Of a DNA stretch of 64,000 nucleotides, positions 1 to 10,154 are shown one piece after another. The notes beneath the pieces were generated by a model, which worked only from the letters and a program-made list of their open reading frames with translations, did not search any database and was not told where the DNA came from. The translations under genes were made by a program, and so were the position numbers. Positions within the stretch are counted from its first letter, which is position 1. Each line of letters opens with the position of its first letter. Source of the DNA: Aureococcus anophagefferens (Eukaryota; Sar; Pelagophyceae; Pelagomonadales; Pelagomonadaceae); the NCBI RefSeq assembly GCF_000186865.1, contig NW_008705566.1:790432-854431 (forward strand), given 5' to 3'.

Positions 1-3000
1 GACGGCGCGTCGAGGTGCACGGGCTGGGGCTGGCCGAAGACGACCTCGTACTGGAGCGGCGCCGCGCCGACGTTGACGACGTCGACGAGCTGGAGCGGCG
101 CCTGCTCGGGCTTCGTGCCCACGGCCACGGGGTGGATGGCCAGGTCGCCCGTCGTCGGGTCCTGGGGCACGACGAGCAACGGCTCGTTGGGCGCGAGCGT
201 GCGGCCCGTGAGGTCGAGCCAGAGCTGCTTGCCCTGCGCGACCCTCAACAGCACGGGCAGCTCGTGGACGCCGTCGAACTCGCGCGAGTTGAAGACGTAG
301 GCGAAGCGCAGCGTCACGGCCTCGCCCGGCGCGAGGGTCGCCTTGCGCGGCGACACGTCGAAGCACTTGAGCTCGTCGATGACGCGGTTCACGCGCACGT
401 CCGCCTCCGTCGGCTCGCCCTCGTCGGCCCAGGGCTCGAGCTCGATGTCGCGCTCGTTCGGGAGGTGGATGGAGAAGGTCGTCGGCAGCAGGCCCGGGTT
501 CTTGACGTCGACGAGGACGATCTGGGGCGGCGAGCCCAGGGGCTCGGGCACGAAGCGGAGCGGGAACCGCGTGAGCGCCGACAGGTCCGGCGAGCTCTCG
601 AGGTTGAAGCTCACCTCCTCGCGCGTCAGCGGCGTCAGCAGCGCCGCGTTCAGCGACGCGACGGAAAAATGGGCCCACATGTTCGGCGTCGAGCAGCCCA
701 GGCGCATGCCCTCGACGCGGATGTCGCGCATGACGACCGTCGGGAACGACGCCCTCCCTCTCACGACGCAGGTCAGCGGTAGGACGGCGCTCTTCTTCTT
801 CCGGCGCTTGCGCGTCGTCGCGCCCGCGGGCGCCTCGTCCTCCTCGCCGTCGCCCTCGGCGGCGGCCTTGGCCAGGCGGCCCGCCTCGGACAGCTCCGCG
901 ACGAGGTCCTTCGCGAAGGGGTCCGCGCCGCGCACGAGCGCCGTCTCCCGCGCCTCCTCGCCCAACGCCAGCAGGGCCGCCTCCGCCGGGTCCATGGCGA
1001 CGTGGTCGCCGTGCTCGTCGACGGCGTGGACCTTGCAGACGCACGCGAACTCGAAGTCGCCCGCGGCGTCGGGCTGGAACGTGACCTTGACGCGCTGCCG
1101 GCTCCGCGCGGGCAGCACGCCGCAGGGCTGGTCGATGAGCACGCGCTCCGTGCGGCCCTCGGAGGGCGCGGGGAGCAACGTCCGGTCCGCCAGCGACGTC
1201 TCCACGGGCTCCTCGCCCTGCGCGAACGCGCGGAGCCGCGCGCAGTAGTCGATGGAGTAGCGCACGGCGCAGTCCGACGCGTTGGCCAGCACGAGCTCCT
1301 TGGACTCCGTCGTGTTCACGAGGAGCGTCGGGTACTCGAGCACGGGCGGCTCGAAGGCGATGACGCCGCACGTGCCGGGAGCGACGAGCCGCGCGACGAT
1401 TTTTTGGAGCACGCGGACGTTCGCCGCGTTGCCGATCTGGCGGCCGTCGGGCCGCGACGGCGGCGGCGCGCCGGCTAAAGGCCGCACGGCGACGACGCAC
1501 TTCGTCTTCACCAAACCCCGCGACGACGGCGCGAACGTCACCGTGATCGTCGCGGACTCGTTGCCCCGGAGCACGCCCGTCCGCGGCCGCAGCGAGAAGG
1601 ACGCGCCGGACCGCGCGGGCAGGGCGACGTCGAAGACGAGGGGCACGCGCGTCGTGTTGTGGACCTTGAACGTGCGGCGGCTCAGCAGGCCCACGCACGT
1701 CGGCTGGAACGTGACGTGGCCCGCGCCGTTCTCGGGGTTCGTCGTCGCGTCCATGCCGTGGAGCACGGCGCAGGGGACGTGGCCGCTGCCCAGGAGCAGG
1801 GGCCCCGTCGTCTCCTCGCCGTTGACCTCGAGGCGGACGAGGTGGCGGTAGTGGCGCACCTCCTTGGGCTCGAACTTGCACACGAGGAGCTGGAAGCCGC
1901 CCGCGGGGATGAGCCCCAGGGCCGGCTTGATCGTGAAGGCCTTGACGAGGTCCTCGTGGACGACGAACATGGCCGGGAGGTTGCTGCGGTTGCGCAGCGT
2001 GAGCATCTGGTAGCCCGTGTCGCCGACGTAGCAGCCCGGGAACGAGCACGAGTGCGGCTCGAAGATGAGCTGGGGCGCGAACTGCTCGCCGTCGAAGGAG
2101 TGGCCCATGGCCGTCACCTGGAGGTACCAGGGCGGCGCGAGCACGGCGTCGTTGACGAGGCGGAAGCTGCGCTGGGACTTGAAGAAGACGACGGCCTCGA
2201 GCGCGTTGAGCGAGTACGCGTTCTCGCGCTGCGGGTGGTACGTGACCTTGAAGTCGAAGGACGCGCCGTCGGCGATGTCGACGGACTCGGGCGAGATGGA
2301 AAAGTCCGGGCCGGCGCAGTCGCCGTTGGGCACGGGCGGCTTCTTCCAGACGACGCAGATCTTCGCGCGCGTGCCGTTGTTCACCGTGACCGTGCGCTTC
2401 CGCTCGCCGCTGCCGCCGACGGTCTGGCACCCAAAGTCCAGGGAATCGGCGGAGATGGTCACCTCCTTGTCCGGCGCGTTGCCCTGCATGTCGTAGAAGA
2501 GGTCGTGCGCGACGGCGACGTCGACGCGCGTCGCCTCGCCGCTCCGCGTCATCGGCGCGGCCGTCCGCGTCTTGAGCAGGACGTCGTCGTGGCCCCGGGC
2601 GCCGACGCGCGCGAAGAGGAGGCGCTCCTCGGCCGTGGGCCCCCGCTCCTGGAGCTCCGCGAAGAGCTCCTCGAGCTCGTCGGGCGACGCCGCGCCCAAA
2701 CCCGCGGCGACGCGGTTCCGCGACGCCTGGAGGTGCGCGTGGCGCAGTGGCGCGGGCCGCTGCTCCTTGACCTCGCCGCGGGCGGGGATGAAGGCCGTGC
2801 CCAGCAGGTCGATGAAGAGGGGCATGCGGTTCTCGACGAGCAGGAAGAGGCGCCGGTAGTAGTTGATGGGCCGGTCCGGCGCGAAGCAGAGCTTCACGGG
2901 GACCTCCAGCTTCGCCGGCAGCACGCCCTGGTACTTGGATAACGTAAAGGTGCCGCCCTCGTCCGTGACGAACTGGAACGACAGCGCCATCTCCGACGTG

Positions 3001-4182
3001 TTCTCGATGAAGAGCGCGCGGCTCTGCATCTTGCCGACCTTGACGGACCCGAAGTTCACGGAGTTGGGCACCCCAAAGCCCTGGGCGAAGGGGTCCTCCT
3101 TCTTGAAGACGCGGACGACGGGGCTGATGGCGCTGCCCGTGAGCAGGATCCGCGGCCGGTTGCCGCCGGGCGTCACGAACTCGAGGTGCTCCGCCGTGTA
3201 CGTGCCCGCGCTCCGCGCGTGGAAGACGACGTGCACGGGCGTCTCGCCCTGGGGCGGCACGAGGATGGTCCGCGGCGACACGGCGAAGACGGGGTCGCAG
3301 TCGTTCTCGACGCGCAGGATCTCCACCGTCGCGGGCACGACGGAGTTGTTGCTCACGATGATCTCGCGCGTCACCTCCTCGCCCTGGGGGCTGCCCGCGA
3401 GCACGTCCCCGAAGTCGATGCGCGACTCGGACAGCGTGATGTGGACGAACTTGCCGATCGCGGACAGCTTCATCTCGAGCACGGGCTGCGGCTTGATCGC
3501 GTTGACGCCGCGGCCCACGTCGCAGGTCGCCCGCGCCACGAAGACGGAGGCCTGCGTCGGCAGGAGCGACGCCGTGATGGTCTGCGACTCGGCGACGCCC
3601 AGCACGCCCTCCATGGGCTCGAGGCGGAAGGGCGGCGGCACGGTCCACGAGAACGGCGCGGGCACCTCGCCCGTGTTCGTGATGACGAAGGTGCGCTCGC
3701 TCGTCTCCGCCGTCGGGCAGAGGCCCATGTCGAGCCCCGCGGGGCAGCTCGCCTGGAGCGTCGACAGCAGCGCGCGCACGGGCACGTGGAACCCCCGGAG
3801 CGGCACGTCGCTCGTCGACCCCACGGCCAGCTCCTCGAGCTTGAAGTAGATCGTGTCGTCGTAGGTCTCCATCTGGATGGGGCGGAAGACGACGTCGATG
3901 TCGACGCTCATGCCGGGCGACAGCTCGATGATCTCGGGGAACGCGAGGCTGAAGTAGCGCGTGCTCGGGAGCCGGTACTTGAGCTTCTTCATCTTCGTCG
4001 TCACGTTCTTCACCGTGAGCTTCTGCACGTACTCGCCCCCGGGCTCCCACTCGCCGCCCCGGAAGACGATGCCGTCGTCCTGGCCGTGCATGTCGCCGCC
4101 CCGGGCCGGGCCCGTGCACAGCACGCCGAAGCGCGCCACGCGCTCCTCCTGCGAGATGAGGACCACCGGATGCGGCGCCATG
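1..4182 (-). CDS. CFAP65: CFAP65-like axonemal protein with repeated Ig-like (ASH/MSP) domains; 3' end outside window
   Basis: The minus frame is open from the ATG at 4182 to the window edge (1394 codons, no stop), so the C-terminus is missing. The protein is a chain of beta-rich ASH/MSP-like modules with recurring phrases such as VNFGSVKVG, LDFGCQTVGG and IDFGDVLAG, each followed by an xxNxSxxPAxF strand. A stretch near residues 1170-1290 (MRLGCSTPNMWAH, then FPLRFVPEPLGSPPQ, LPNERDIELEPWADE) resembles the central part of CFAP65/CCDC108 as I remember it, rather than Hydin. CFAP65 is a central-pair-associated flagellar protein needed for motility. The ATG is the first in frame and is divergent from the FKBP gene starting at 4438. 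Family assignment is from memory of motif order; a different ASH-repeat flagellar protein is the main alternative. Confidence 0.72.
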
Positions 4183-4437
4183 GTCGGTTAGTTGAAACTG
4201 CGAAACGTCGCCGTTGAGCGCCCACGGTCCGCGCGCCCACGCCGGGCCGCCGCGCAGCTCGACGCGTGAAAACCGCGCCCAGGCTGCGCGCAAGCGTTGA
4301 GCAGAGAGATACTTTGAGTGGTGCCGTCAAGGTTGGCGCGGTCGCTCATTGCCAAATTGACATTGCCTTAGCCGCCGATTGGTTGAGGCTTGGATCGAGG
4401 CCGCCGCCTTCGCCGTCGTCGAGAACAGCACGCGACC
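4183..4437. promoter_or_regulatory. Divergent intergenic region (CFAP65-like / FKBP)
   Basis: These 255 bp separate two divergent start codons, so any core promoters for both genes must lie here. An inverted CCAAT box (ATTGG) occurs at about 4379-4383, inside a stretch with lower GC than the flanking genes. No TATA box is evident. The promoter role is inferred from gene orientation only. Confidence 0.4.
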
Positions 4438-5055
4438 ATGTTCCGCGCGGCCATCGCATCGCTCGTGTTCTTGCGTTCCTCCGGCTTCGTCGCGCCCGCG
4501 GCGCGCCTGAGCGCGACGGCGCCGCGCGCCGAGGCCGTGTCGACGGAGCCGGAGTGGGAGGTGACCATGTCCGGACTCAAGTTCGTCGACGACAAGGTCG
4601 GCGACGGCGAGCAACCGGAGAAGGGCTCCATCGTGCGCGTCGAGTACACGGGCTGGCTCGCGGCGAGCGACTTCAAGTTCGACTCGTCCGTGGACCGCGG
4701 CGTGCCGTTCACCTTCGAGATCGGCAAGGGCAACGTCATCCCCGGCTGGGACGAGGGCGTGTCGACGATGCGCGTCGGCGGCAAGCGCACCATGCTCATC
4801 CCGTCGCGCCTCGCCTACGGCGAGGAGAACATCGCCGGCGGCTTGATTCCGCCGAACAGCGACCTCCGCTTCGAGTGCGAGCTCGTCGAGTGCAACACGG
4901 GCGCGCTCGCGGGCATGGCCGTGGGCGCCAAGGACCAGATCACGGGCCTCACGGGCGCCTTCGGGGCGAACCCCTTCACCTTCTTCGCGCTGCTCCTCGT
5001 CGTCACCATCGTCGGGCCCTACGTCCTCCCGGAGGACAGCCCGCTGATGAAGTAA
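4438..5055 (+). CDS. Plastid-targeted FKBP-type peptidyl-prolyl cis-trans isomerase with C-terminal membrane segment
   Basis: This 205-aa protein should catalyse proline cis-trans isomerisation and act as a folding helper. The FKBP domain spans roughly residues 55-160, with family phrases VRVEYTGWL, PFTFEIGKGNVIPGWDEG, GGKRTMLIPSRLAYG and IPPNSDLRFECELVE. The N-terminus is hydrophobic and ends in SSGFVAP, which fits the ASAFAP-type cleavage site of heterokont plastid preproteins, so I start at the ATG at 4438, where this leader begins. A hydrophobic stretch at about residues 178-197 (FFALLLVVTIVGPYV) suggests a membrane anchor, unusual for lumenal FKBPs. Plastid location is inferred from the leader. 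Confidence 0.88.
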   Translation: MFRAAIASLVFLRSSGFVAPAARLSATAPRAEAVSTEPEWEVTMSGLKFVDDKVGDGEQPEKGSIVRVEYTGWLAASDFKFDSSVDRGVPFTFEIGKGNVIPGWDEGVSTMRVGGKRTMLIPSRLAYGEENIAGGLIPPNSDLRFECELVECNTGALAGMAVGAKDQITGLTGAFGANPFTFFALLLVVTIVGPYVLPEDSPLMK

Positions 5056-5168
5056 AGGGGTCTAGGGTGCTCGGCCTCGGGGCTTAGCGGCCTCCCTACG
5101 CTCTCCGGAGCAGCCCGGGGACCAGTCGACTCGGCTTCGACGCGCGCGCTGGACTCTTAGCGGCCGCC

Positions 5169-5966
5169 CTACTCGTCCTCGAGGCAGCCGAGCGGCGAGT
5201 CGTCATCCTCGACGGGGCCGAGGGACTTGCTGACGCCCTTGCCGAAGGCGCAGCCGATGATGAAAATAACGATGCGATTCAGGAGGCCGCTGTCGAAGAC
5301 GGTAAAGTGCGTAATGAGGTTGCCGTCCTCGACGAGGATGCAGGGCCGCTTCTTGTTGACCATCTTGTTGAACTTCTTTACGGCCTTCTTCTTCTTCTTG
5401 AACTCGAGGCCCTTGATGCCCGAGCCGTCCTTCGTGAGCTTCCAGAGCACGAAATTCGCGTCGACGTCGTCGACCTCGTCGTCCTCGTCCGCGTCGTCGT
5501 CGTCGACGCCGTCGTCGACGAAGATCTGGTAGGGGCTGCCCGCCTCGTCTAAGACGGAGAGGTCGCACTTGGCCATGCCGAACGACACGCCGATCATGAA
5601 GGTCACCGTGGCCTTGTTGCCACAGATGAACTTGGGGTCGACGGTGCCGTCCTTGACGAGCACGGCGCTCCGGCCCTTGCGCTTGACCTTGCTGAACTGC
5701 TTCTTCGCCTTGTTCTTGTTGGGGAACATGGTGAGCTTGATCGCGGACCCGTCCTTCGTCGTCTTTAGGACGTCGAAGGTCTCGTCGGCCGCCTCGGGCA
5801 CGTCGAAGGCCTCGGCCTCGTCGTTGAACTCTTTTAGCATGGAATTCAGCGTCTCGACGCGCTCGTCGTCGGGCATCTTCGGCGCCAGTTCCTGCGCTCT
5901 CGCAAGCAAAGCCGCGTCGCATCCAGCGAAGGCATTGCGGCGCGGTGTGGAAGCACCGGAGCCCAT
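5169..5966 (-). CDS. Unknown protein with two tandem copies of a basic/hydrophobic module
   Basis: This 265-aa protein is not from a family I recognise. It contains the same module twice: residues about 70-135 (VLKTTKDGSAIKL, then KKQFSKVKRKGRSAVLVKDG, ending in a hydrophobic VTFMIGVSFG) and about 170-245 (LWKLTKDGSGIKGLEF, KKFNKMVNKKRPCILVEDG, ending IVIFIIGCAFGKG). A very acidic linker of Asp residues separates them. The ATG at 5966 gives MGSGAST, a plausible N-myristoylation start (Gly2), so the protein may sit on a membrane. A longer frame upstream would need a TTG start. Confidence 0.7.
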   Translation of the reverse strand: MGSGASTPRRNAFAGCDAALLARAQELAPKMPDDERVETLNSMLKEFNDEAEAFDVPEAADETFDVLKTTKDGSAIKLTMFPNKNKAKKQFSKVKRKGRSAVLVKDGTVDPKFICGNKATVTFMIGVSFGMAKCDLSVLDEAGSPYQIFVDDGVDDDDADEDDEVDDVDANFVLWKLTKDGSGIKGLEFKKKKKAVKKFNKMVNKKRPCILVEDGNLITHFTVFDSGLLNRIVIFIIGCAFGKGVSKSLGPVEDDDSPLGCLEDE

Positions 5967-6231
5967 CGTCGCGTTAGTAGATCGGCGTCCGTTCAAGCGC
6001 CGTTCAACGTTTGATGCTCTCCCAGCGGCAGGTTTAAGCGCGTTGAACGTTCAACCAAACCATTGCCCCAAACTTGCCACTGCTCACAGAAAGTGAAGGA
6101 GTCCACTTTTCATAGATCCACCTCTCACGCTGTACAGAAGACGACCCGACGCACCGCACCCGCCTCGTCTCCCCGCTCGCGTCGCAGTCGCCGAGCAGTT
6201 CGAGCGAAAAGGGCTGCCTGGCTCGCGGATG

Positions 6232-6636
6232 ATGGCCGTTGCATCCCATGCGATGGCGCCGGCGGCGCATTCGGACAGCAAAGGTGCTTCATCGCGAGCC
6301 CCGCCCCCGCCCGTGGTGTCGCCGACGGCCCTGAGCATCCCCTGGGCCTCGCCCGCGCGCGCCGCGTCGGCGCGGCCGCCGTCGCCGCGCTGCGTCCGCT
6401 TCCAGGGCCGCTCGCTCTTCCGGTGCGACGGCGCTCCGGCGCGCGGCGACGACGCGCGCCGCGGCGGCGCCGGCGACGACGGCGCGGAGCCCGAGCCGAA
6501 GCGGCGCCGGCGGCAGGTCTCCATCTCGCTCGACGAGCCCGTGGGCACGCCGCCGGGCGCCTTCCGCGCGCTCCGGCCGCCGCCGAGCGATCCGCACGCG
6601 GACCTCCTCGGGCTCCTCTGGCCGGCGTCGCCCTAG
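6232..6636 (+). CDS. Small Pro/Arg-rich unknown protein, tandem paralogue of the gene at 7267
   Basis: This gene encodes about 134 aa (a second ATG lies directly upstream at 6229). It is rich in Pro, Ala and Arg and probably disordered. Two short elements recur in the next gene on the same strand: a VSIS phrase near a basic run, and a C-terminal PHADLLGLLW, matching PHSNLVALLW in the neighbour. It also contains RCVRF, which fits the loose RVxF docking pattern for protein phosphatase 1; the neighbour has RCVTW. I do not know its function, and the PP1 idea is inference from a short motif. Confidence 0.5.
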   Translation: MAVASHAMAPAAHSDSKGASSRAPPPPVVSPTALSIPWASPARAASARPPSPRCVRFQGRSLFRCDGAPARGDDARRGGAGDDGAEPEPKRRRRQVSISLDEPVGTPPGAFRALRPPPSDPHADLLGLLWPASP

Positions 6637-7266
6637 CGCGACCGCGGCGCCGGCGCGCTTTTGTGCGCCCGCAAGTCGCTCGTGTGATGCGTGCCGCGCG
6701 GCCGCCGGGCCCGCTCGACACACACACACACACAATCCACAGACCGCAATCGCGCCGCGGTCCCGCCGCGCGAGAATTCAATCCCTGCCCGTAATGGCTC
6801 CTGTGACTCGGACACGCGCGAGGGGAATAGAAACCGCGTGGCAATTTCAGCATCCGGGGGCGACGACGGGAGGCGCGGGCCGCGGACCGCGCGCGCGGTC
6901 CGCGGCGCATCAGAAAGCGGCGCCCAAGCGAGCCGCTTGGGCTCGTGTTGTGTCGCCGAACAAGAAGAGCAGAAGTACACCGCCTGGTCTTCGTTGTTAC
7001 CGTTTCTGATATTCGGGCTCTCTCCGCCACATAGAAGTGCAACCTAACCGTACGCGTCACACTTCAGGCGTGCCCGGCCCGACTTTAAAGCGCATCCTCC
7101 GCGAGGCTGCCCGTCGTCAAGCGATCCCGTCGTGCGCCGGGCCGCGGCGCCGGTGAGGCGCCTCCGGCCGCCATGGGGGGCGTCGCAAGGTAGGCCGGGT
7201 CGCATTGACCCGGCCCCCGCCCGAAACCCCCCCCAGCGGTGCCCCCGGGGCTGCCCCTTGGGCCCC
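6637..7266. other. Intergenic region with CA microsatellite
   Basis: No supported gene. It holds a (CA)n run at about 6718-6734 and stretches of lower GC than the flanking coding DNA. Open frames here need non-ATG starts and show no recognisable domain. Confidence 0.5.
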
Positions 7267-7713
7267 ATGAGCGCCATGATCGAGCGCGACGAGCTGCCCC
7301 CGCCGCCGGCCATCGGCCCGTCCCCGCGCCTGAGCGGCAGCATCGACCGGCCGCGGCCGTCGCCCGTGTCGACGTCCCACCGCTACAGCTTTGGGTGGGA
7401 CGAGTCGCCGGGCCCGCGCCGCGACCTCTCGAGCCCGCGCATCGCGTACAACGGCCAGAGCCTCTTCGAGAAGTTCTCGCCGGAGTTGCATCGACGGACC
7501 GTGCCGCGACCAGCGCCCGCGCCCGGCGCCGCCCCGCTCCCCGCGGAGGCCGAGCCCTGCGAGCCCTTCAGGACCGTGTCGATATCGCCGCCGGCGCACA
7601 AGAAGCGGCGCTGCGTGACCTGGCCCGACTCGCGGTCGCCGTCGCCGACGACGCCGGCGCTGGCGCCCCACGAGCCCCACTCGAACCTCGTCGCCCTCCT
7701 CTGGAGCGGCTGA
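7267..7713 (+). CDS. Small Pro-rich unknown protein, tandem paralogue of the gene at 6232
   Basis: This gene encodes 148 aa starting at MSAMIERDELPPPP. Like its upstream neighbour it is Pro-rich, carries VSIS close to a basic patch (HKKRRCVTW, an RVxF/W-like motif) and ends in PHSNLVALLW followed by two or three residues. The shared C-terminal motif and same orientation 630 bp apart suggest tandem duplication followed by strong divergence. The upstream in-frame extension to 7132 is Arg/Pro noise without ATG, so I start at 7267. Function unknown. Confidence 0.55.
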   Translation: MSAMIERDELPPPPAIGPSPRLSGSIDRPRPSPVSTSHRYSFGWDESPGPRRDLSSPRIAYNGQSLFEKFSPELHRRTVPRPAPAPGAAPLPAEAEPCEPFRTVSISPPAHKKRRCVTWPDSRSPSPTTPALAPHEPHSNLVALLWSG

Positions 7714-8096
7714 CCTCAGGCGGCGGCAGCCGCGGCGCGCCCAAGTTTTTGCAAAGTGTTGATTGACCCCGACCGCGCGCCGGCCCGGCTCCTCCGATCG
7801 CGATTCCGGACCGCGACCCGCCCCTGCTTGCATCTCCGCGCGGGCCCTACTTGGCGTAAGGCTCGCGTCGACTCTTGTCCTCTGGGAATCGTGTGACGAC
7901 TGCAACGGCACAGTGCATGTAACATGCGGATTGCAAAGATGAGCCCCCAAAGCTCCACAACCAAGAGCACGGTCGCCGCGGCCGCGCGGGCCGGAAAAAG
8001 TCCTCGGGGCGCGGGGCGGCCGCCGGGCGCGGCCGGGCCGCTCCCGCCTCTCCCCGGCGTGGTCCGGTGCCTCGGGCTTACCCGGCGAGCGCCGCC
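7714..8096. other. Intergenic region upstream of the J-protein gene
   Basis: I see no gene. This segment should contain the 3' end of the preceding gene and the promoter of the J-domain gene. GC falls around 7855-7960, as expected for a promoter in this genome. Confidence 0.4.
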
Positions 8097-8909
8097 ATGG
8101 ACAGCTACTACGCCATGCTGAGCGTGACGAAGGAGTCGACGACGGAGGAGCTCACCAAGTCCTACCGGAAGCTGAGCCTCAAGGTCCACCCGGACAAGCG
8201 CGGGGGCAGCGAGGAGGCGTTCCAGAAGCTGAACCGGGCCTACGAGGTGCTCAAGGACGAGAAGAGCCGCGCGGCGTACGACCGCTTCGGCTTCGACCTC
8301 GGCGACGACACGTCCGCGGACGACCTGGCGCAGGAGATCGGCACGCACGCGAACCGCGCCGTCGGCGTCGCGGCGATCCGCACGGCCGTGGCCATGGTCA
8401 TCTGCTGCGCCCTGCGGCGACGGTGGCTCCGGGCCGCGGCGATCGCCGCGTGCGGCGTGTCCGCGCTCGCGGGCCGGCTCCGGGGCGACGCGAAGCTGGA
8501 GAAGATCGGCTTCCGCGTCGTCGTCGTGCCCGTCGTCGCCTGGCTGCTGGCGGCGCTGGGCTGGACCTTCGTCTTCGAGGCCGCGATCTACTGCCTCGGG
8601 CTCGGCATGCTCGAGTACCGGTCGAACCGCGCGCGCGCCGCCGCGCTCGTCGGCGGCGTGCTCTGCCGCAAATGGTTCGGGAGCCGCCTCTGGATGTTCG
8701 TCAAGGTCCTCACGATGCAGATCATCTCCCTGGCCGTCTGCCACTTCTTCTTCGTGCTCGTGGCCGCGCTCGTCAAGGAGCTCGTGGACCAGAAGCTCAA
8801 GGCCTACGGCGCCAAGTTCCGGGAGCTCGTCCAGCAGGCCAAGGAGAACCCGGCGGCCTTCCCGTCGGGGTCGCCGGACAAGGCCGAGGCGCCGACGAGG
8901 ACGAGGTGA
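8097..8909 (+). CDS. Membrane-bound type III J-domain (DnaJ-like) protein
   Basis: This 270-aa protein begins with a J domain (residues about 3-66: YYAMLSVTKESTTEEL, YRKLSLKVHPDK with HPD at 31-33, AYEVLKDEKSRAAYDRFG). It should recruit and stimulate an Hsp70. There is no Gly/Phe-rich or zinc-finger region, so it is type III. Several hydrophobic segments follow (about 95-125, 150-175 and 205-235), indicating a multi-pass membrane anchor, perhaps in ER or plastid membranes. The ATG at 8097 sits in a strong GCCGCCATGG context; the 10-codon upstream extension needs a GTG start and was rejected. Confidence 0.87.
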   Translation: MDSYYAMLSVTKESTTEELTKSYRKLSLKVHPDKRGGSEEAFQKLNRAYEVLKDEKSRAAYDRFGFDLGDDTSADDLAQEIGTHANRAVGVAAIRTAVAMVICCALRRRWLRAAAIAACGVSALAGRLRGDAKLEKIGFRVVVVPVVAWLLAALGWTFVFEAAIYCLGLGMLEYRSNRARAAALVGGVLCRKWFGSRLWMFVKVLTMQIISLAVCHFFFVLVAALVKELVDQKLKAYGAKFRELVQQAKENPAAFPSGSPDKAEAPTRTR

Positions 8910-8967
8910 TGGCGGTCCCCGGGCGACGGCCGGCGCCTCCGCGGGCCTCCGCGCGATCCGGCCCGGC

Positions 8968-8989
8968 CGCGCGCGCGCGCGCGCGCGCC
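8968..8989. repeat. (GC)n microsatellite
   Basis: An alternating GC run of about 20 bp lies between the convergent J-protein and methyltransferase genes, about 20 bp from the methyltransferase stop codon. Confidence 0.7.
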
Positions 8990-9008
8990 TACACTTCTGA
9001 TCGCGACG

Positions 9009-10154
9009 TTACGGCGGGATCCACGGCGGCTGGGGCGCCGCGGGCCGCCGCTCGAAGCAGGCGCGGACGTCGCGGCCCGCGGGCCAGCCGACGATGACGT
9101 CGTTCTTCGGCGTGCACTCCGGCGGGTCCATGAGCACGAGCATGCCGTCGTAGCCGCGCTCGACGCAGCGCGCGAGGCGGTCCGCCTCGACGACGGACTT
9201 GCAGAGCCGGCGCCGCGGCAGGTGCTTCGGCGGCTCGCCCCTGAGGTCGCGCGTCGACGCGTTCGTGTCCGCCGCCTTGGCGAGCTCCGCGTAGAGCGCC
9301 GGCGCCAGCACGGCGCGGAGCGCGTCGGACCGCGGGTAGTCGCCGTTCCGCCAGTTCGCCGTGCCCCCGACGCAGCACGGCGCCACCACAAAGGCCGCGC
9401 GCGCGCGCACGCAGCTCTCGAGCACGTCCTCCGTCGCGCCGCCGCACGCGTGGAGCGCCAGGCCCAGGTCGAAGGGCTCGCCAAAGTCCGCGACGAGCGC
9501 GTCGACGCAGCGCACGTTCGTCAGCCCGAGCTCCTCGCAGCGCCGCTCCGCGACGAGCAGGCTCCAGCGCTTCTTGTCCAGGAGCACGAAGGTGACGTCC
9601 CGCCGCAGGTACGCGACCGGGATCGACTGGTGGCCGCAGCCGCTGCAGAAGTCGACGACGACGTCGCCGGGCCGCGCGAGCCGGTCGACGTACCACATGA
9701 CGTTCTCGAGCTGCTGCCGCTTCCGCGCGCGCCGCGCCTCGGGCAGGCCGCCGCCGCCGTCGTCGCCGACGTCGAGCGCCGCGGGCAGGGACGCCCAGTC
9801 GTAGGGGCGCTTCGGCGCGACGTTCGCGCCGTAGGCCGGATTGAGCCGGCCGAGCGCCGCGGCGAGCGCGCGCTCGAACGCCGCGGGCCGCGCGTAGCCG
9901 TGCGTCCGCCGCCGCGCCTTGAAGAAGGCCTTGCGCGACACGACGGCCGCGCCGAGGTCCGCGTCGTAAGGCGTCTTCTTCGCGCGCGACGCGAAGGCGC
10001 CGGGCGTGGCCAGGAGGGACGAGGCCGGCGCTGGAGGAGCGTCCTCCGCGGCGTCCTGCGTCCGCCGCTTCTTCTCGCGCCGCCGCTGCGCGCGCGTCTG
10101 CTGCTTTTCATCGTCGATCTCACCGCCAATCCAAAACGACGCGGGCGAAAGCAT
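9009..10154 (-). CDS. SAM-dependent methyltransferase of the GSTCD/METTL25 (Methyltransf_32) type
   Basis: This 381-aa protein has a class I methyltransferase core at residues about 150-270: VVVDFCSGCGHQSIPVAYL (SAM-binding motif I), VTFVLLDKKRWSLLVAERR, and LHACGGATEDVL followed by FVVAPCCVG. The LHACG and PCC pair is typical of the Methyltransf_32 family found in GSTCD and METTL25. The substrate is unknown; an RNA is possible. The N-terminus is charged and Lys/Arg-rich. The first ATG of the frame is 10154; the frame extends five codons further to a GTG. It converges with the J-protein gene. Confidence 0.78.
   Translation of the reverse strand: MLSPASFWIGGEIDDEKQQTRAQRRREKKRRTQDAAEDAPPAPASSLLATPGAFASRAKKTPYDADLGAAVVSRKAFFKARRRTHGYARPAAFERALAAALGRLNPAYGANVAPKRPYDWASLPAALDVGDDGGGGLPEARRARKRQQLENVMWYVDRLARPGDVVVDFCSGCGHQSIPVAYLRRDVTFVLLDKKRWSLLVAERRCEELGLTNVRCVDALVADFGEPFDLGLALHACGGATEDVLESCVRARAAFVVAPCCVGGTANWRNGDYPRSDALRAVLAPALYAELAKAADTNASTRDLRGEPPKHLPRRRLCKSVVEADRLARCVERGYDGMLVLMDPPECTPKNDVIVGWPAGRDVRACFERRPAAPQPPWIPP

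Noticed and set aside
15..4217. Chain of plus frames at the window start
   Set aside because: They are antisense to the continuous CFAP65-like frame and are Arg/Val-rich without domains.
6718..6734. CA run as a possible CRISPR or regulatory array
   Set aside because: Simple dinucleotide microsatellite without spacers; no CRISPR array seen anywhere in the window.
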